From NCBI RefSeq assembly GCF_011075055.1, contig NC_058146.1, positions 13,445,320 to 13,509,319 of the forward strand: DNA of 64,000 nt. Direction: 5' to 3'. Below the pieces are notes generated by a model, which was given only the letters and a program-made list of their open reading frames with translations, was not told where the DNA came from and made no database searches. Both the position numbers and the translations under genes were made by a program. Every line of letters starts with the position of its first letter. Position 1 is the first letter of the stretch. Shown piece by piece: positions 1 to 11,600 of this stretch. This DNA comes from Mangifera indica. Taxonomy: Eukaryota; Streptophyta; Magnoliopsida; Sapindales; Anacardiaceae.

Positions 1-2350
1 AAGTCAGTCAAATATTCACATATTTATTGTTGGTGAGGTATCGATAGGTCCTATGAAATTCAAGACAATGATGATCTTGATTATATAATGATGGAAGCAA
101 GAAGTTTACGTGGATCGACAAAACTTTATATTATTGAGAATCTTATTGAAGGAAGACGAAGTGGTTTAAGAGGAAGAAAAAGAGGATTATCTAACATACA
201 ATTGAGTGCAACCACAAAGTTTCCAAGAGTATGGTATGAACCATGGTAATGACAATGTGGATGAGGAATATAATTTTAACAGTAATGATGACGAAAATGA
301 TAATGATGATGAGTTTTCAAGATTTGATAATGATGACGAGACTAACTGTGTACCAAACGGAGACATTAGGAGAAGTCAAACCAATGCTTATAATGACATG
401 GTCGAGTCTAACATAGGATGTCATGACTCCATAAATATTGGAGTATATACAAATCAAATTCATAATCCAAATTTGTTTTAGTAGGTTCTAGAGCCCGCTG
501 TGGATGTTGATAATACGGGTATTTGTACTCGAGAAACACAAAAAGAAAATTGTCTCAAAGTAATGGGCTTTTATGATTTGAAGTCTGAATTGAAAGCTTT
601 ATTTGAAATATATGCTTTAGAGATAGTTATTCAATGGAAAATTGTTTACTTTGATGTGAAACATTATCAAATTAGGTGTGTACATTTTCAATGCACTTGG
701 TAGGCACGAGCTAGAAAGGAGGAAAGGGAAGACTATTGGGTGTTACGACATATGGATAACATACACACTTGTCCAATGGATCAAATATTGTCACATCATA
801 GATAGGCGGATGTCAGATCACTGAGGCCCATCCTTAAATCAATGTTTATGGTTGATCGGATATAGTGATTGAAAGAAATTATTTTCGATATGGTAAAGAG
901 ACATAAAATTGATATTTCATACACACAAACATAGCGTGTAAAGACATGCTATAAATACAATACGAGGATCTTCCGAGGAGTCTTTCATGCTATTATTTGA
1001 GTATTGTCACAATTTAGAGCTTAATAACCCAAAAACTGCTACACATGTTGATGTCGATGTAGAAAATAAGTTTCAGTTTTTCTTTATGCTTTTAGGTTGT
1101 TCGATAAAGAGATTTTAACAATTTTGTCGCTTAGTGATTTGCATTGACATTTCACATTTGAAAAAAAAGTACCTTGGGTCTCTTTTCATAGTTGTTACTA
1201 AAGACGATAATAATTAAATTTATCCACTAACATTGGGTATCGGTCACAATGAAAGAATTGATACATAGACCCCATTCTTGAGGTACTTATATATGTGCAT
1301 CGACGATATTCTAGACTTAACCATTGTTTCTAATCGACATAATTCAATCATTGTGTCAGTGGCAAACAAATTCTTGCATGCCCGTCATGGTTTTTGTAAC
1401 TACCGTATAAAAGGTAACATATGTATGCAATTTAAAAACACCAAACATACTGAAAGATTATTTTGGAAAGCTGCAAAGATGTATCACCTTAGGGACTTTG
1501 AATCTGTCATGAGTAAAATTACCCAGGTAAATGGCGCTACAACAAACTATTTGGCCAATATTGGGTATAAAAAATGGGTGAGCATACACTTTGGAGGATG
1601 ATAGTATAACCTCATGACAATCAATATTATTTAGTGCTTCAATGCTTTGACACATACTACACAAGTTTTGTCTATCACCATATTAATTGAGTTTTTTAAG
1701 AGTACAATACAACATTGGTTTTACAATCAGCGAAACTTAGTAGGTATATTTGCTTAAATTTCATATATTTATTTATTATTGATTACGTTGGATTTAATTA
1801 GTTTTTTAATTAGGTGAGTGATTTCACCTGTTAACACCATAGGCGGAAGATAAGATTGTTGAATATATACATAAATTTACAAATATAATAGTCAAATCGA
1901 TTAACGTCCATAAATACGAAGTTCATGATTTACGGCAGTGAGTGTTCCTTATTAATCTTCTTTACTGGAGGTGCGACTGTGGGAAATTTTAACTTTCTCG
2001 AATTCCATATACCCACGTCGTGACTGTTACACGGTTCAATAATCTTTTAGACTATTTCAAATGGGCCAACATATATTACTTCATGAATTATTTACAAGCG
2101 GTGTATAGAAAAGATATTAATTTGGTTGGCCATCAATCAATTTGGGCACTATCTAATATGTTGACAATTTATCCGTCCCAAATGCAATGAAGACACTCCG
2201 ATCATCCGTCCAACCATGTTAGGTGCCCATCACAAGAAAAGGAAGTCCAACCACAAAACTACAATCAATGTCATCAACTTGGCCATAATTGATTGCATTA
2301 TCTAAATCCAACTCTGGTGCCTATTGTTGGCTCATCCTACACATTAGGTA
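1..2350 (+). pseudogene. Degenerate Mutator-like (MULE) transposase, 5' cut by window edge
   Basis: Pieces of a mudrA-type transposase appear in order on the plus strand but in shifting frames with many stops. Around 50-230 is the N-terminal domain (reading YEIQDNDDLDYIMMEA and an Arg/Gly-rich linker); an acidic Asn/Asp-rich linker follows to about 480. The region 500-800 matches the zinc-binding N-terminal module (LKALFEIYALE; HTCPMD). The stretch 1278-1601 is the later part of the transposase domain (CIDDILDLTIVSNRHNSI; LFWKAAKMYHLRDFE). About 2020-2300 holds the decayed SWIM and zinc-knuckle tail (NQCHQLGHN). It has the same domain order as the copies at 52.6-55.3 kb and 62-64 kb but is much more diverged. 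No terminal repeats or target duplication were found, so its ends are unknown. The assignment to MULE is firm; activity is excluded. Confidence 0.8.
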
Positions 2351-3140
2351 ACAGCAGAGGATGAGGTCGTCATACCGATGAGGTAACCCAAATGAAAAAA
2401 TAGAATATCAGGTTTATTTTCTTTATTTATGATTAAGTTTCTTTATCATAGATGTCTTTTGTCATTGTATAATCGTATTAATGTCACAATGGTTTATTAT
2501 GATGTTATGACAATCATGATTAATTATTAATTATTTACTTATGTTTTAATTACAGGTTATTACTGGCACGAAATCTATATGTATATTATTTCTTTTTCTG
2601 ATGTACAACATCAAAAGACACTCCATTATCACGTTTGGTTTATTATGTTAATGTTATGATGGTTTATACTATGATCGTTTATTTTATTTTGTTATGGTTT
2701 ATTTTGCACTAATGGAAAATAACTGCATGATAAAAAAATCTATAATATCAACATGTGACAATGAAGTACTCATATAAAAATTATTTACATGAGTAAAGCG
2801 CCAATTTAATTATGTTCATAAAGTTTACATGCCCACCCAAGATTAAGGGTATTCTTTCAAGTCTGTATAAACAACCAAAAATATTTCATCAATTCACTTA
2901 TCTAATCAATTACTACAATAAATGAATTAGAAAAGAGATTATTCTTACCAAATGCCTTCCAATGGTATACCAACATGACGATACACTTCTTCAACAACTT
3001 CGATTGTTTGGTTGTGAAGTTGAAATCATGATTCTAGTTACTCTATATACATCAACATGAAAACTCTATAGTCGCATGTTTTGATATATCAAATAGAAGA
3101 AAGTTACATATATAGTCGTTATTACGTAAAGGTAAATAGC
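2351..3140. other. AT-rich stretch without a gene
   Basis: No coding frame, RNA gene or clear repeat is visible. It lies between the decayed MULE transposase and the hAT remnant and is probably their degraded non-coding ends. Confidence 0.5.
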
Positions 3141-3239
3141 TTATGAGTTAGAATTCAAATTATGGTGAGTTTTATAATTATATCAATATGATCATTATCT
3201 AAAAATTATTAAATGATATGATGATGAGAAATTAGACGT

Positions 3240-3571
3240 TTTGGCATGATAGAAAGCAAATCAAGAAAGTTTTCTGATACTCACCGCCACAACCCGAGAT
3301 CTACTAATGTGATGCGACTATAGTATTGGAATCCGTTTTTAGTGTAGATAGATACATGCTAGATAATAAACATTCTAATTTACACCTAAACATAATCGAG
3401 AGAATCATGTGTATGAAACATTGGGTGAAAGTTGACTCTAAATTATTGAATCAGATTGTAAAAGATATCTTCAAAGAATTAAAAAATCTAAATGTTGATG
3501 ATGATAGATATATTATATTTATATTTGTAATTATATATTATATAAATGCATTTATTTATAATATGTTATAA
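3240..3571 (+). pseudogene. hAT transposase C-terminal dimerisation domain, fragment
   Basis: The frame beginning MESVFSVDRYMLDNKHSNLH and ending ...NVDDD matches the Dimer_Tnp_hAT pattern (Glu-x-x-Phe-Ser, then a short spacer, then Arg/Ser-Asn-Leu before a Cys/Trp-containing helix). The 5' two-thirds of the transposase are missing here and stops interrupt the frame upstream. The same tail recurs, more decayed, near 15500-15700. Confidence 0.6.
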
Positions 3572-3782
3572 TATTTTTCATCATGTAACTATGATATTTT
3601 TGTCACAAGTGAATGAATATCAATAAAATGTTTAGAGTACTGTTTTCAGTTTTAATAATTAAAAAATAATTTTTGTTTAAATTTTTTAATTGAAAAAAAT
3701 TGTTTTAACGGGCCAACCCACAAGTTGACTCATTTACTGTCCAACACAACAGGATCCTATTATATGTAGGGTTATGTCATGG

Positions 3783-3805
3783 GACTATAGTAGACCTGGC
3801 CACGG
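3783..3805 (+). repeat. Left target duplication and terminal inverted repeat of the inner hAT
   Basis: GACTATAG (3783-3790) is followed by the terminal repeat TAGACCTGGCCACGG, which returns as an exact inverse at 6946-6960. The right flank is GCCTATAG (6961-6968), matching at 7 of 8 bases. An 8-bp duplication is the hallmark of hAT insertion. Confidence 0.9.
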
Positions 3806-6800
3806 TTCATGAACCGTCGGTTTCGGTTCGGAACCGTTGGTTCACGGTTCGAAAATATAAGAACCCTGAACCGAAACCGTAACAGGACGGTTCGTCTACG
3901 GTTCGGAACCGCCGGTTCCGGTTCATGGCCCCGGTTCGGAACCGACGGTTTCGGTTCGAAATCGATGGTTTCGATTCGAAACCGATATTGAACCGTCAAT
4001 TCTAATACATGATCTTGATTTAATTTTTAAATTATTAATTACAATAATTGAAATTTAAAAGAAAGGCTTGGACTTAATTTTTCAATTAAGCTTCCTACGT
4101 ATCTTCTTGGGGTTTAGAAGAATCAAAGTCTACGTAGTTCTCTTACCTTTGCATATCTAATAGCTGGCAGTACCCCCTTACCTTATCATTCACCTCCACT
4201 ATCTTGAGTATTATTTCCCGTCGTCATCGAACTATTCGTAGTTAAATCAAGCGATTCTTCATTGAAGTCTACTTTCATTTCTTGTTGTCGTAATTCGGCT
4301 CTTGTCCAATCGTCCACGCATACTTGAGCTTCAATAGATTCAGGAGCCAAACTTGATCGTCTCTCATCCAATATATTACCCCCTTGACTAAAAGTTTGTT
4401 CTACTGCGACAGTTGATACCGGTGCTGCTAGAACTTGTTTAGCAATAGCTGTCAATATTGGAAAAGTTGATGCGTGTCGACTCCACCATTCTAAAATTGG
4501 AAAGTCTTTACCTATATTGCTGTCACCAAACTCAAAAATAGTAGTTAAATAAATATCAAGCTCCGAGGTGGAGTCTAATGTTCCTCTTGGTCTTTTGCCC
4601 CTTTGCATCATAATACGATCACCATAGCTCATATTTTGGGTTGATGATGGGGCAATAGGTGGTAGAGAGGAAGAAGAACCACCATAAATTAATGCATATT
4701 CAGCATAAATTTCTTTAATTAAATTCATAATATTAGTTATAGTTAATGAAATATTAACTTCATCTAATTGCAAACATTCATAATATAATGTCAAATAATC
4801 TGTGACACCATCTAATTTAAATCTAGGATCAAAAAAATATGCAACAAGAAAAAGTTCTGGAATTATTTTATAGTAATTTAACTATTTTGTTTTCATTAAA
4901 GAAACAGCTTCTTGTAAAATAATATCTTGTTCGGCTTCTTGTAAAGCTCCAATAATATTAACAGCTTCATTTAAAAATAAATGAGAAGTGGGATAATAAA
5001 CCCCACTTAAAGTATATGTTGCATTATTAAAATTTCTTAATACATTTAAAATTTTTGAACAAATATCCCAATGTTGGGGATATAATATAATTTGTGGCAT
5101 ATTTTGTGAAATAAATGAGCATAATAAATCCTTATAATCAAATGACTCGTTAAGTAATTCATATGTTGAATTCCAACGAGTCGGCACATCTTTAGGAAAT
5201 CTTTTTGGTCTTTTATTATGTTGTTTACAAAATTTATCCCATTCTTTCATAATTTGGGGATGTGTCCATAAATATGAAATTGCTATTTTTATTGGACTAA
5301 TAAAATTTTTAAGACATTCTAAACCATCTTGTACACATAAATTTAACACATGACATGCACATCTAATATGAAAAAATCTACCACCTAAATTAGGTCTACA
5401 AATATCAATTAAATTATTTATTGAGGCAGTATTTGAACGTGCATTATCAAATGAAATTGAAAAAATTTTATAAAGTAATTTATATTCTTCTAATATTCCT
5501 TTAATTATTCTATAAATATTATCAGCCGTATGTCGTTCATCAAACACCCTAAATGATAAAATTCTTTTTTGTAATAGAAAATCATCATCTATCCAATGAC
5601 AAGTTATACCCATATAAGAGTGAACTTGCCAATGGTCACTCCAAACATCACTACATAGAGATACACGTCCATTAAAATTTGTAAAAAATTGAATTAACTC
5701 TTTTTTTTGTTTTTTATATAAACTAAATAATGTTCTTTTTAATGTATTTCTTGGAATAGTTTTATATGCAGGATTTAATGCAGTTTTACAATAATTATTA
5801 AAACCTAAATTTTCACCAAAACTAAATGCTAAGTGATCTATTGCTACCATTTTTGTAAATTCTTCTTTACTTTTATTATCACTATACATAAATAAAGATT
5901 TGTGTGTAGAATAACCATACCTGGTTATTTGTGTTTGGCCTTGGCTTTGTCCCATTTTTTCCGGATGTTTTGACTCCAAGTGCCTTTTGAATGTCCCGTA
6001 TCCACCTCCTTGTTTGAATTTGTAAATTTGCCTACAATAATTGCAAGTAACATCAAAATTACCATCTTCCTTTTGTATTTTCTTGAAATGAATTTTGAAA
6101 ATATCGGATGTAGGAATTTTTTGAGATTGTTGTTCCATCTCCATCTGTTGTTGATGTTGTTGTTGTTGCTCCACCTCTTCATATTGGTTTTCACTTTCTT
6201 GTGAATGAAAATCATCTATAAATTGATTTTCATTCACATTTGATATATGTGAATATTGACCAAATCTTCGTGAACCGGAAGAATTTCCACTACTTGCCAT
6301 TTTTTAATAATAAATGAAATTAATTATATAAATAAATTATATGATTAATTATAAAAGATAATAAAAAAATAATAAATAAAATTAATTATAGAAATAAATT
6401 CTATAATTAATTATGAATTGTATAAAAAAAATTGAAATTGAAATTAATAAAAAATTAAGAAAGAATTTAATTAAATTTAAGAAAATTTAATTGAATTGAA
6501 AGATTGAGAGAATATTAAGAGTTTAAAGAATGAGAATGAGAGTTTGAAGGATTGAGTGAGAGAGTAGAGAGAGATTGAGATTTGAGAGAATAGAATTTAA
6601 AGTGATATATATAGAAAAAAACTTTTTTTAAAAAAATTAGAAATAGGGGGGTGAATGAAATTCCAAAAAATTACAGGGGACCAACGGTCCCCTGCAAATT
6701 TCCTGCGCAGGGAACCGTTGCCTTTTTTAATAAAATTAAAAAAAAATCAAAAAATTTTCAAATTTTTTTCGGTTCAGCACAGTAAACCGCCGGTTCATAA

Positions 6801-6960
6801 ACCGGTTTGAACCGGCGGTTCCACGGTTTAAATTTATGTGAACCGGAACCGAACCGTAGAGCCACGGTTTCGGTTCCGGTTTAGCCCGGTTCCGGTTTCG
6901 GGTTTAGCAGGGCCGGTTTCGGTCCGGTTCACGGGCCAAACCGGCCCGTGGCCAGGTCTA
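3791..6960 (-). mobile_element. Complete hAT transposon nested in an older hAT
   Basis: The element is 3170 bp and bounded by exact 15-bp terminal inverted repeats (TAGACCTGGCCACGG) with an 8-bp target duplication differing at one base. Both ends carry dense clusters of GGTTC/GAACC motifs (about 3800-3990 and 6770-6940), often as the palindrome GGTTCGGAACC; such subterminal motifs are typical transposase-binding sites in hAT elements, which I infer here. The body encodes one BED-finger transposase on the minus strand, interrupted by a single stop. The near-identical flanks and nearly open frame indicate a fairly recent insertion. Confidence 0.92.
4186..6300 (-). pseudogene. hAT transposase (BED zinc finger, RNase-H fold, dimerisation domain) with one in-frame stop
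   Basis: It starts at the ATG at 6300-6298. The frame stays open for 472 codons, meets TAG at 4884-4882, then continues in the same frame for 231 more codons to 4186, about 704 positions in all, which is normal for a hAT transposase. In order: a Gln-rich stretch (residues 45-59), a BED zinc finger (C86, C89, H107, H112), the catalytic RNase-H-like core (first Asp in SLCSDVWSDHW, second in FDNARSN), an Asp-Pro-Arg motif (FFDPRFKLDG, after the stop), and the C-terminal dimerisation domain with the catalytic Glu region (VAVEQTFSQGGNILDERRSS). The residues on either side of the TAG read MKTK and LNYYKIIPELF, continuous with the family pattern, so the stop is a point nonsense change rather than an intron or deletion. 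No second frameshift was seen. Confidence 0.9.
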
Positions 6961-6968
6961 GCCTATAG
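6946..6968 (-). repeat. Right terminal inverted repeat and target duplication of the inner hAT
   Basis: CCGTGGCCAGGTCTA (6946-6960) is the exact inverse of the left end and is followed by GCCTATAG (6961-6968), which matches the left flank at 7 of 8 positions. Confidence 0.9.
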
Positions 6969-7100
6969 TTTTTTTGTAGGGTTACGCCATCTCAAAGGAT
7001 CATAAACTGTGTTGGCTTTAGGTCTGCTACAGTTTACAAGTCCAATGGAGCATATTGACACTACCCTGACCCAATTCGATACGGCCCACTAACGTCTCTA

Positions 7101-8365
7101 AATAGAATTAATCAAATTGAGGGAGATGTGTGGGGGCACCTTAAATAACAATAAATAAAAAAAATATTAATTGTTTGATAAATTTTCTAATTTTGATTGT
7201 TATATTTCTCATGCTTGAAAGATCATATGGTTCTTTTCTTTTTTTTTAAATAAAAAAATTTATATGAAATTTGAGAGCGAAATTAAATAAATAAAAAGTC
7301 AACTTGAAGGGGTTTCAAGATGTACGAAAGAATATTTAGTGATAAAAATAAGTGTTAATGTGAATACACAATTTTAGAGAATTTGAATAATTTTTTGTTA
7401 TGCTGTGGGGGCATGAATCCCCAACTTATCGCCTAAATTTTTATAAAGTTGAATGATTATTGACCACCCAAACTTTGAAGATATGACAAAATCTCAATAT
7501 TTAATTTTGAAAAATCTAATTTCTTCTATCTCATTTGAATTTTATTATTCTAATAGTTAATTCTATTTTACCTTTTATTAAGATAATAGCAAAAATGTTT
7601 GCACAATTTAATATAATTTTTAATTATTAATGTGTTTAATTTTATTAAAATTACTAAAATATTTCTATCAAATAAAAATTTAATTAATTCATTCATTCAG
7701 TTAAACAGTGTTTTTTTAAGTGATTATTTTTTAGTGAGAGTGATAATTAGTCTCTCTAACTTGACAAAACTTTTAACAAACCTTCAACTCCAAGAAATTT
7801 CTCACCTCTTTAATAGTTTTCAGATTTTACCATTTTAGTATTGTCTATTCTTTGTTAGGATTCACGAATATACCTTTTATAATACCTTTTATAGTGATTA
7901 CATGTCTTTAAAAAGTCAATTATGTTCAATCAAAACTCAAATTTTGAAAACTTAGAATAAAACCGATTTTCTCTCAATCTTTGCAATAAAATCCTCAGTC
8001 TTATACTTTGTTTTCAACAGTCACCTGAAATCAATCCATGTAATACTTGTCACCTCATATGTCTTTATGGTGATCCTCTACCACACCCTGATATCTCCCT
8101 TCAATAGGTAGCTTGCATGCTTAACTTTTTCTTGATTATACATTACGAGCAATGACATGACACTACTATTACCTCTAACCACTCTTCAATTATCAAGAAA
8201 TCACTAGTGTTTGAAAATCCTAAGGGTTAATGCATGCTACGATTCAAGCTTAAATTAACCCTTATTTAGACTTGACTCATCTTGAATCCACTCGTGCCAG
8301 AGAAGAATCTATTTAAGATCCAACTGAAGGAAAGAAATCTTTATGTAATTGCTTAGTTACATTGC
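7101..8365. other. Intergenic, no gene seen
   Basis: AT-rich sequence with only short chance frames. AATAGAAT at 7101-7108 could be the right target duplication of the older hAT, but its partner was not found. Confidence 0.5.
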
Positions 8366-8385
8366 AAAAAAAAAAAAAAAAAAAA
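8366..8385 (+). repeat. A20 homopolymer tract
   Basis: Twenty consecutive A residues follow TTACATTGC. No retroposon body (SINE A/B boxes, LINE frame) was recognised upstream, so it may be a simple repeat. Confidence 0.7.
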
Positions 8386-8828
8386 TTAAAACAAAAAGCC
8401 TGAGGATCTAGTAGGTATATAGAAAATTAAGAAATCTGAGCTCCTAACTCTATGAACGATGCAACAATTAATTACCCAACTACTGAATCTTTTTTCAATT
8501 AAAGTGTAAATTACATAATGAAGCTCCAGTTCACATTGAAGGAGTGTAAAAGGGAAGGGGAAAATATATAAAATCAAGCAACTGTATATAGCTAATAAAC
8601 AAGATATGCCTCCACAGTCATAAAACTGAGGACTGTAACCAATGCCTATATTACAAAGAATAAAAATTGGAACAATCCCCTCTCAATTAAGATATTACAA
8701 CAAGAATTCAAAAAATTCACATTAAATTCATTTCACAAGTATAAAGAAATTAGAAATGTTTAAGACTGCAGCTTTAAACACACTAATTCATGTTCACTGC
8801 AAAATCCACCTCTCATATTGCTATATCT

Positions 8829-11345
8829 TCACTCTAGACTTGTAATTTCTTTGCCATTTTTGATATCTGTGTCTTCTACTACCAGCTCCCATAAATCCTG
8901 ACTACTTGAAAATGAATTTTCTCGATCGATGGCATGCATCCAAGCTTCGTGCAGTTGCAAGACATACTCTAAGTGCCACAAAACTTCCCCCATCGTGGGG
9001 CGGTTCTTTCCTTCATCAACAAGACATTTTTCGGCTATCTCCCCAAACTTTTCCAATGACTCTGGAGAATAATTTCCTTTGAGACGTGGATCAATGATGG
9101 TTTGGAGTGATCTTTGCCTCTGCCATTTCATTGCCCATTCTGCAAGATTGATCTGATCTTTTGGCAAGGTTGGATTTATGACAGCTCGAGCACAAATGAC
9201 TTCAAATAACACCACACCGAATGAGTAGACATCCGATTTCTCAGTCAAGTGTTGCCTCCTGAAATATTCAGGATCAAGATATCCAAAACTTCCTTTCACT
9301 GCAGTACTGACATGGGTGTGCTCCATGGAAGGACCAGTTTTTGACAACCCAAAATCAGACATCTTTGCGACAAAGTTCTCATCTAACAGGATGTTGGTTG
9401 TCTTAACATCCCTGTGGATTATCCCTCTCTCTGCTCCTGTATGGAGGTAATGGAGTCCCCGTGCAGCACCGATGCATACATCTAATCTCTGCTTCCAAGT
9501 TAAAGGAGGACGATCACTCCCAAATAGATGGCTTCTAAGAGTCCCATTTGCCATATACTCATAGACCAAAATCATCTCATCCTGTTCTTCACAGAACCCA
9601 ATCAAGGACACCAAATGTCTATGCCTGAGCTTTGAAAGCATTTCAATCTCTGTTTCAAATTCAGCCAGCCCTTGTTCAGACTGAGGGTTTGCACGTTTAA
9701 TTGCTGCAAGGGAGCCATCTTCGATCTCTCCTTTGTACACCTTGCCAAAACCTCCCACTCCAATCACTAGACTTTCATCAAAATTATTTGTCGCTGCACG
9801 AATCTCTGCCAATGTAAAGCGCTTGCCAGACCTGGTAGAGGCTGTAGATCCATTCAGATTTTGGCTTCCCATTCCTTTGGCATTAGCACTGCTATTTACA
9901 ATGCCTCTGTGAAGGAACAGTAGCCTCCATCCAGTAGAGTTGTTTTTCATGTCAATAGTTTTTTCTCCCTGGTTTTTGCAGATATAGAAGACGAGAGTAA
10001 ATGCAACTGCAAGAATGGCAACAGAGGCTATGCCTGCTCCAGTTACCACCCAAAGAATCCAACTCTTTGAATGGCCAACTGAATTTCCTGAAGAATCATA
10101 CTTTTCTACATATGCAAGATTCCCATTTCGGCTCAGCTTGAATATCTCAAGCCCATTCAAGAGAGCATCAGTTCCCGAAGCACCAGCTGCAGTGTCAGGA
10201 CCCAATTGAATCCAAAGTGTGTCAGTCTTAGAAGACACAGCATCAAAGTAATCTTGATGATATGCTCTGTTCTTTCCCCCTGCCTTCACATAGACATCAA
10301 AAGTATTTGCTGCAGTCCTGTTGTTTATGTAGATTCTGAAAATCCTATCTTTTGCACTATCATAGACCAGCTCACAAAAATGTAACCGAACTAAGTAGTC
10401 AAAATCTGGATGTACTTCAAATTTCCATGACATGTTGAACCTCTTTTCTAAGACTTCAGTGTTGGACATGCTTCTTGCGGTTTCATAAACAAGGAGAGGA
10501 GCCAGCGAAGAATCGTTCATAGAGGCATAGGTAATGTTAGAACTGTTACGGATTTCGACCCCAGCATTTGCTGTGATCATGTAGCTGGAATCAACCTCCC
10601 ACATTCTCCAAAGATCTGAATCCTGATTGGGTTTGATCTCAGGACCCCCAACGTTTAACCTATACATGGTTTCAATCCCTTGGCCACTCAAATTTAAATT
10701 CATGTCATTTCCACCCACTCTCCGAATTGCATCTGCGAAAAGCCTATCTCCCACAGGGACAATCTCTATGGCGTTTACAAACCCAAAAGATCCTTCACTG
10801 GGGATTAACTCAATCACAAGCACATCCAAATTGATCCCCAGTACATACTCCTTAATCAAAGAGAATGAACTTCCATTGCCACCTGAACTTTGTAAGTACA
10901 AGTTCTTGTGTGCAATTTCACCAGGTACACTCAACTGAGTCAACAATTTTAGGCCATTCGCCACAACACCAAACGATGAATCATTGATATTCATATTGTC
11001 AAAGGTGAAGGGACAGAAATGGAGCCTAACAATATAGTTGCCGGGAATCACTTCAACCGTATAGTTCAATCCATCTGTGAAAACTCTAGCAGATTTGTAA
11101 ATTGGCTCATAGATTGAATCACCACTCAATGAGCTAGCAGTGGCGGCCATAACAGTAGAACTAAGAGTGAGATTGTTATTAGGGGCCAAATCACCAATCC
11201 ATTTTCTACCATCTATACTAACAGTAGAATTACCACCACAATTTATCAGAAAAGGCTGAGCTTGAGCTTCACCAGTAGTTATAAACACAAATATCATCAC
11301 CACAAAAAATAAACTCACTACTTCCCTGCATTGTTTCTTCTCCAT
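8829..11345 (-). CDS. HERK2: CrRLK1L receptor-like kinase, HERK2 type
   Basis: A single-pass plasma-membrane receptor Ser/Thr kinase of the Catharanthus RLK1-like family, which senses cell-wall state and RALF peptides during cell growth; HERK2 is a growth-promoting member. The coding part is one exon of 838 aa, usual for the family. The in-frame ATG is at 11345; the frame also opens at a GTG three bases earlier, which is not a likely plant start. Order: signal peptide (about 1-30), tandem malectin-like region (about 33-400, with VNAIEIV and LNGLEIF repeat ends), transmembrane helix (about 428-455), kinase domain (about 520-795). The Gly loop GVGGFGKVYKG (529-539), Lys550, HRD (644-646), DFG (664-666) and STAVKGSFGYLDPEYF are all intact. 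The C-terminus reads LHEAWMHAIDRENSFSSSQ, which fits HERK2 rather than HERK1 or THESEUS. A 5'-UTR intron is possible: CAG/GTGGG near 11497 and an AG just before the ATG on the minus strand. No defect was seen. Confidence 0.93.
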   Translation of the reverse strand: MEKKQCREVVSLFFVVMIFVFITTGEAQAQPFLINCGGNSTVSIDGRKWIGDLAPNNNLTLSSTVMAATASSLSGDSIYEPIYKSARVFTDGLNYTVEVIPGNYIVRLHFCPFTFDNMNINDSSFGVVANGLKLLTQLSVPGEIAHKNLYLQSSGGNGSSFSLIKEYVLGINLDVLVIELIPSEGSFGFVNAIEIVPVGDRLFADAIRRVGGNDMNLNLSGQGIETMYRLNVGGPEIKPNQDSDLWRMWEVDSSYMITANAGVEIRNSSNITYASMNDSSLAPLLVYETARSMSNTEVLEKRFNMSWKFEVHPDFDYLVRLHFCELVYDSAKDRIFRIYINNRTAANTFDVYVKAGGKNRAYHQDYFDAVSSKTDTLWIQLGPDTAAGASGTDALLNGLEIFKLSRNGNLAYVEKYDSSGNSVGHSKSWILWVVTGAGIASVAILAVAFTLVFYICKNQGEKTIDMKNNSTGWRLLFLHRGIVNSSANAKGMGSQNLNGSTASTRSGKRFTLAEIRAATNNFDESLVIGVGGFGKVYKGEIEDGSLAAIKRANPQSEQGLAEFETEIEMLSKLRHRHLVSLIGFCEEQDEMILVYEYMANGTLRSHLFGSDRPPLTWKQRLDVCIGAARGLHYLHTGAERGIIHRDVKTTNILLDENFVAKMSDFGLSKTGPSMEHTHVSTAVKGSFGYLDPEYFRRQHLTEKSDVYSFGVVLFEVICARAVINPTLPKDQINLAEWAMKWQRQRSLQTIIDPRLKGNYSPESLEKFGEIAEKCLVDEGKNRPTMGEVLWHLEYVLQLHEAWMHAIDRENSFSSSQDLWELVVEDTDIKNGKEITSLE

Positions 11346-11600
11346 CACTACACTTTCTCAATATAAAATCCCAATTGAATGACAATATAAGCAAACAACA
11401 TTCAACAAGGAACAACACTTACAAAATGCTTGAAGAAGATCAAAACTTTATATCCAAATGTCCACCAAACAAATTCATAAAATAAACAAAAACCCACCTG
11501 AAACTTTTTCCCGAATCAACCAATCTCCAACAAAAAACCCAGATCTGAGAAGAAAAAAACTAAACCCACTTGAGGAAACTTAAAAAATAAAGAGTTACTG
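11346..11600 (-). promoter_or_regulatory. HERK2 5' leader, possible leader intron
   Basis: Read on the minus strand, the leader has a plausible donor (TTTCAG/GTGGGT near 11497) and an acceptor AG a few bases before the ATG. CrRLK1L genes often carry an intron only in the leader. This is inferred from motifs alone. Confidence 0.35.

Larger units (their letters stand above)
3141..7100 (+). mobile_element. Old hAT element remnant, split by a younger hAT at 3791-6960
   Basis: The left part (3141-3790) encodes the end of a hAT transposase. The right part (6961-7100) is the terminal non-coding sequence and ends in CACTAACGTCTCTA, like the end of the hAT at 13274-16023. The stretch near 3150-3300 closely parallels 15330-15480 of that element, so both belong to one family. 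The left end could not be located. The younger element sits between the two halves with near-identical 8-bp flanks. Confidence 0.65.

Noticed and set aside
8000..8385. SINE or LINE 3' end suggested by the A20 tract
   Set aside because: No Pol III boxes, no reverse-transcriptase remnants and no clear flanking duplication were found upstream.
10015..10938. Plus-strand open frames opposite HERK2
   Set aside because: They are antisense shadows of the intact receptor kinase coding sequence.
11346..11348. GTG three bases before the HERK2 ATG as start
   Set aside because: Plant nuclear genes start at ATG; the in-frame ATG at 11345 follows directly.
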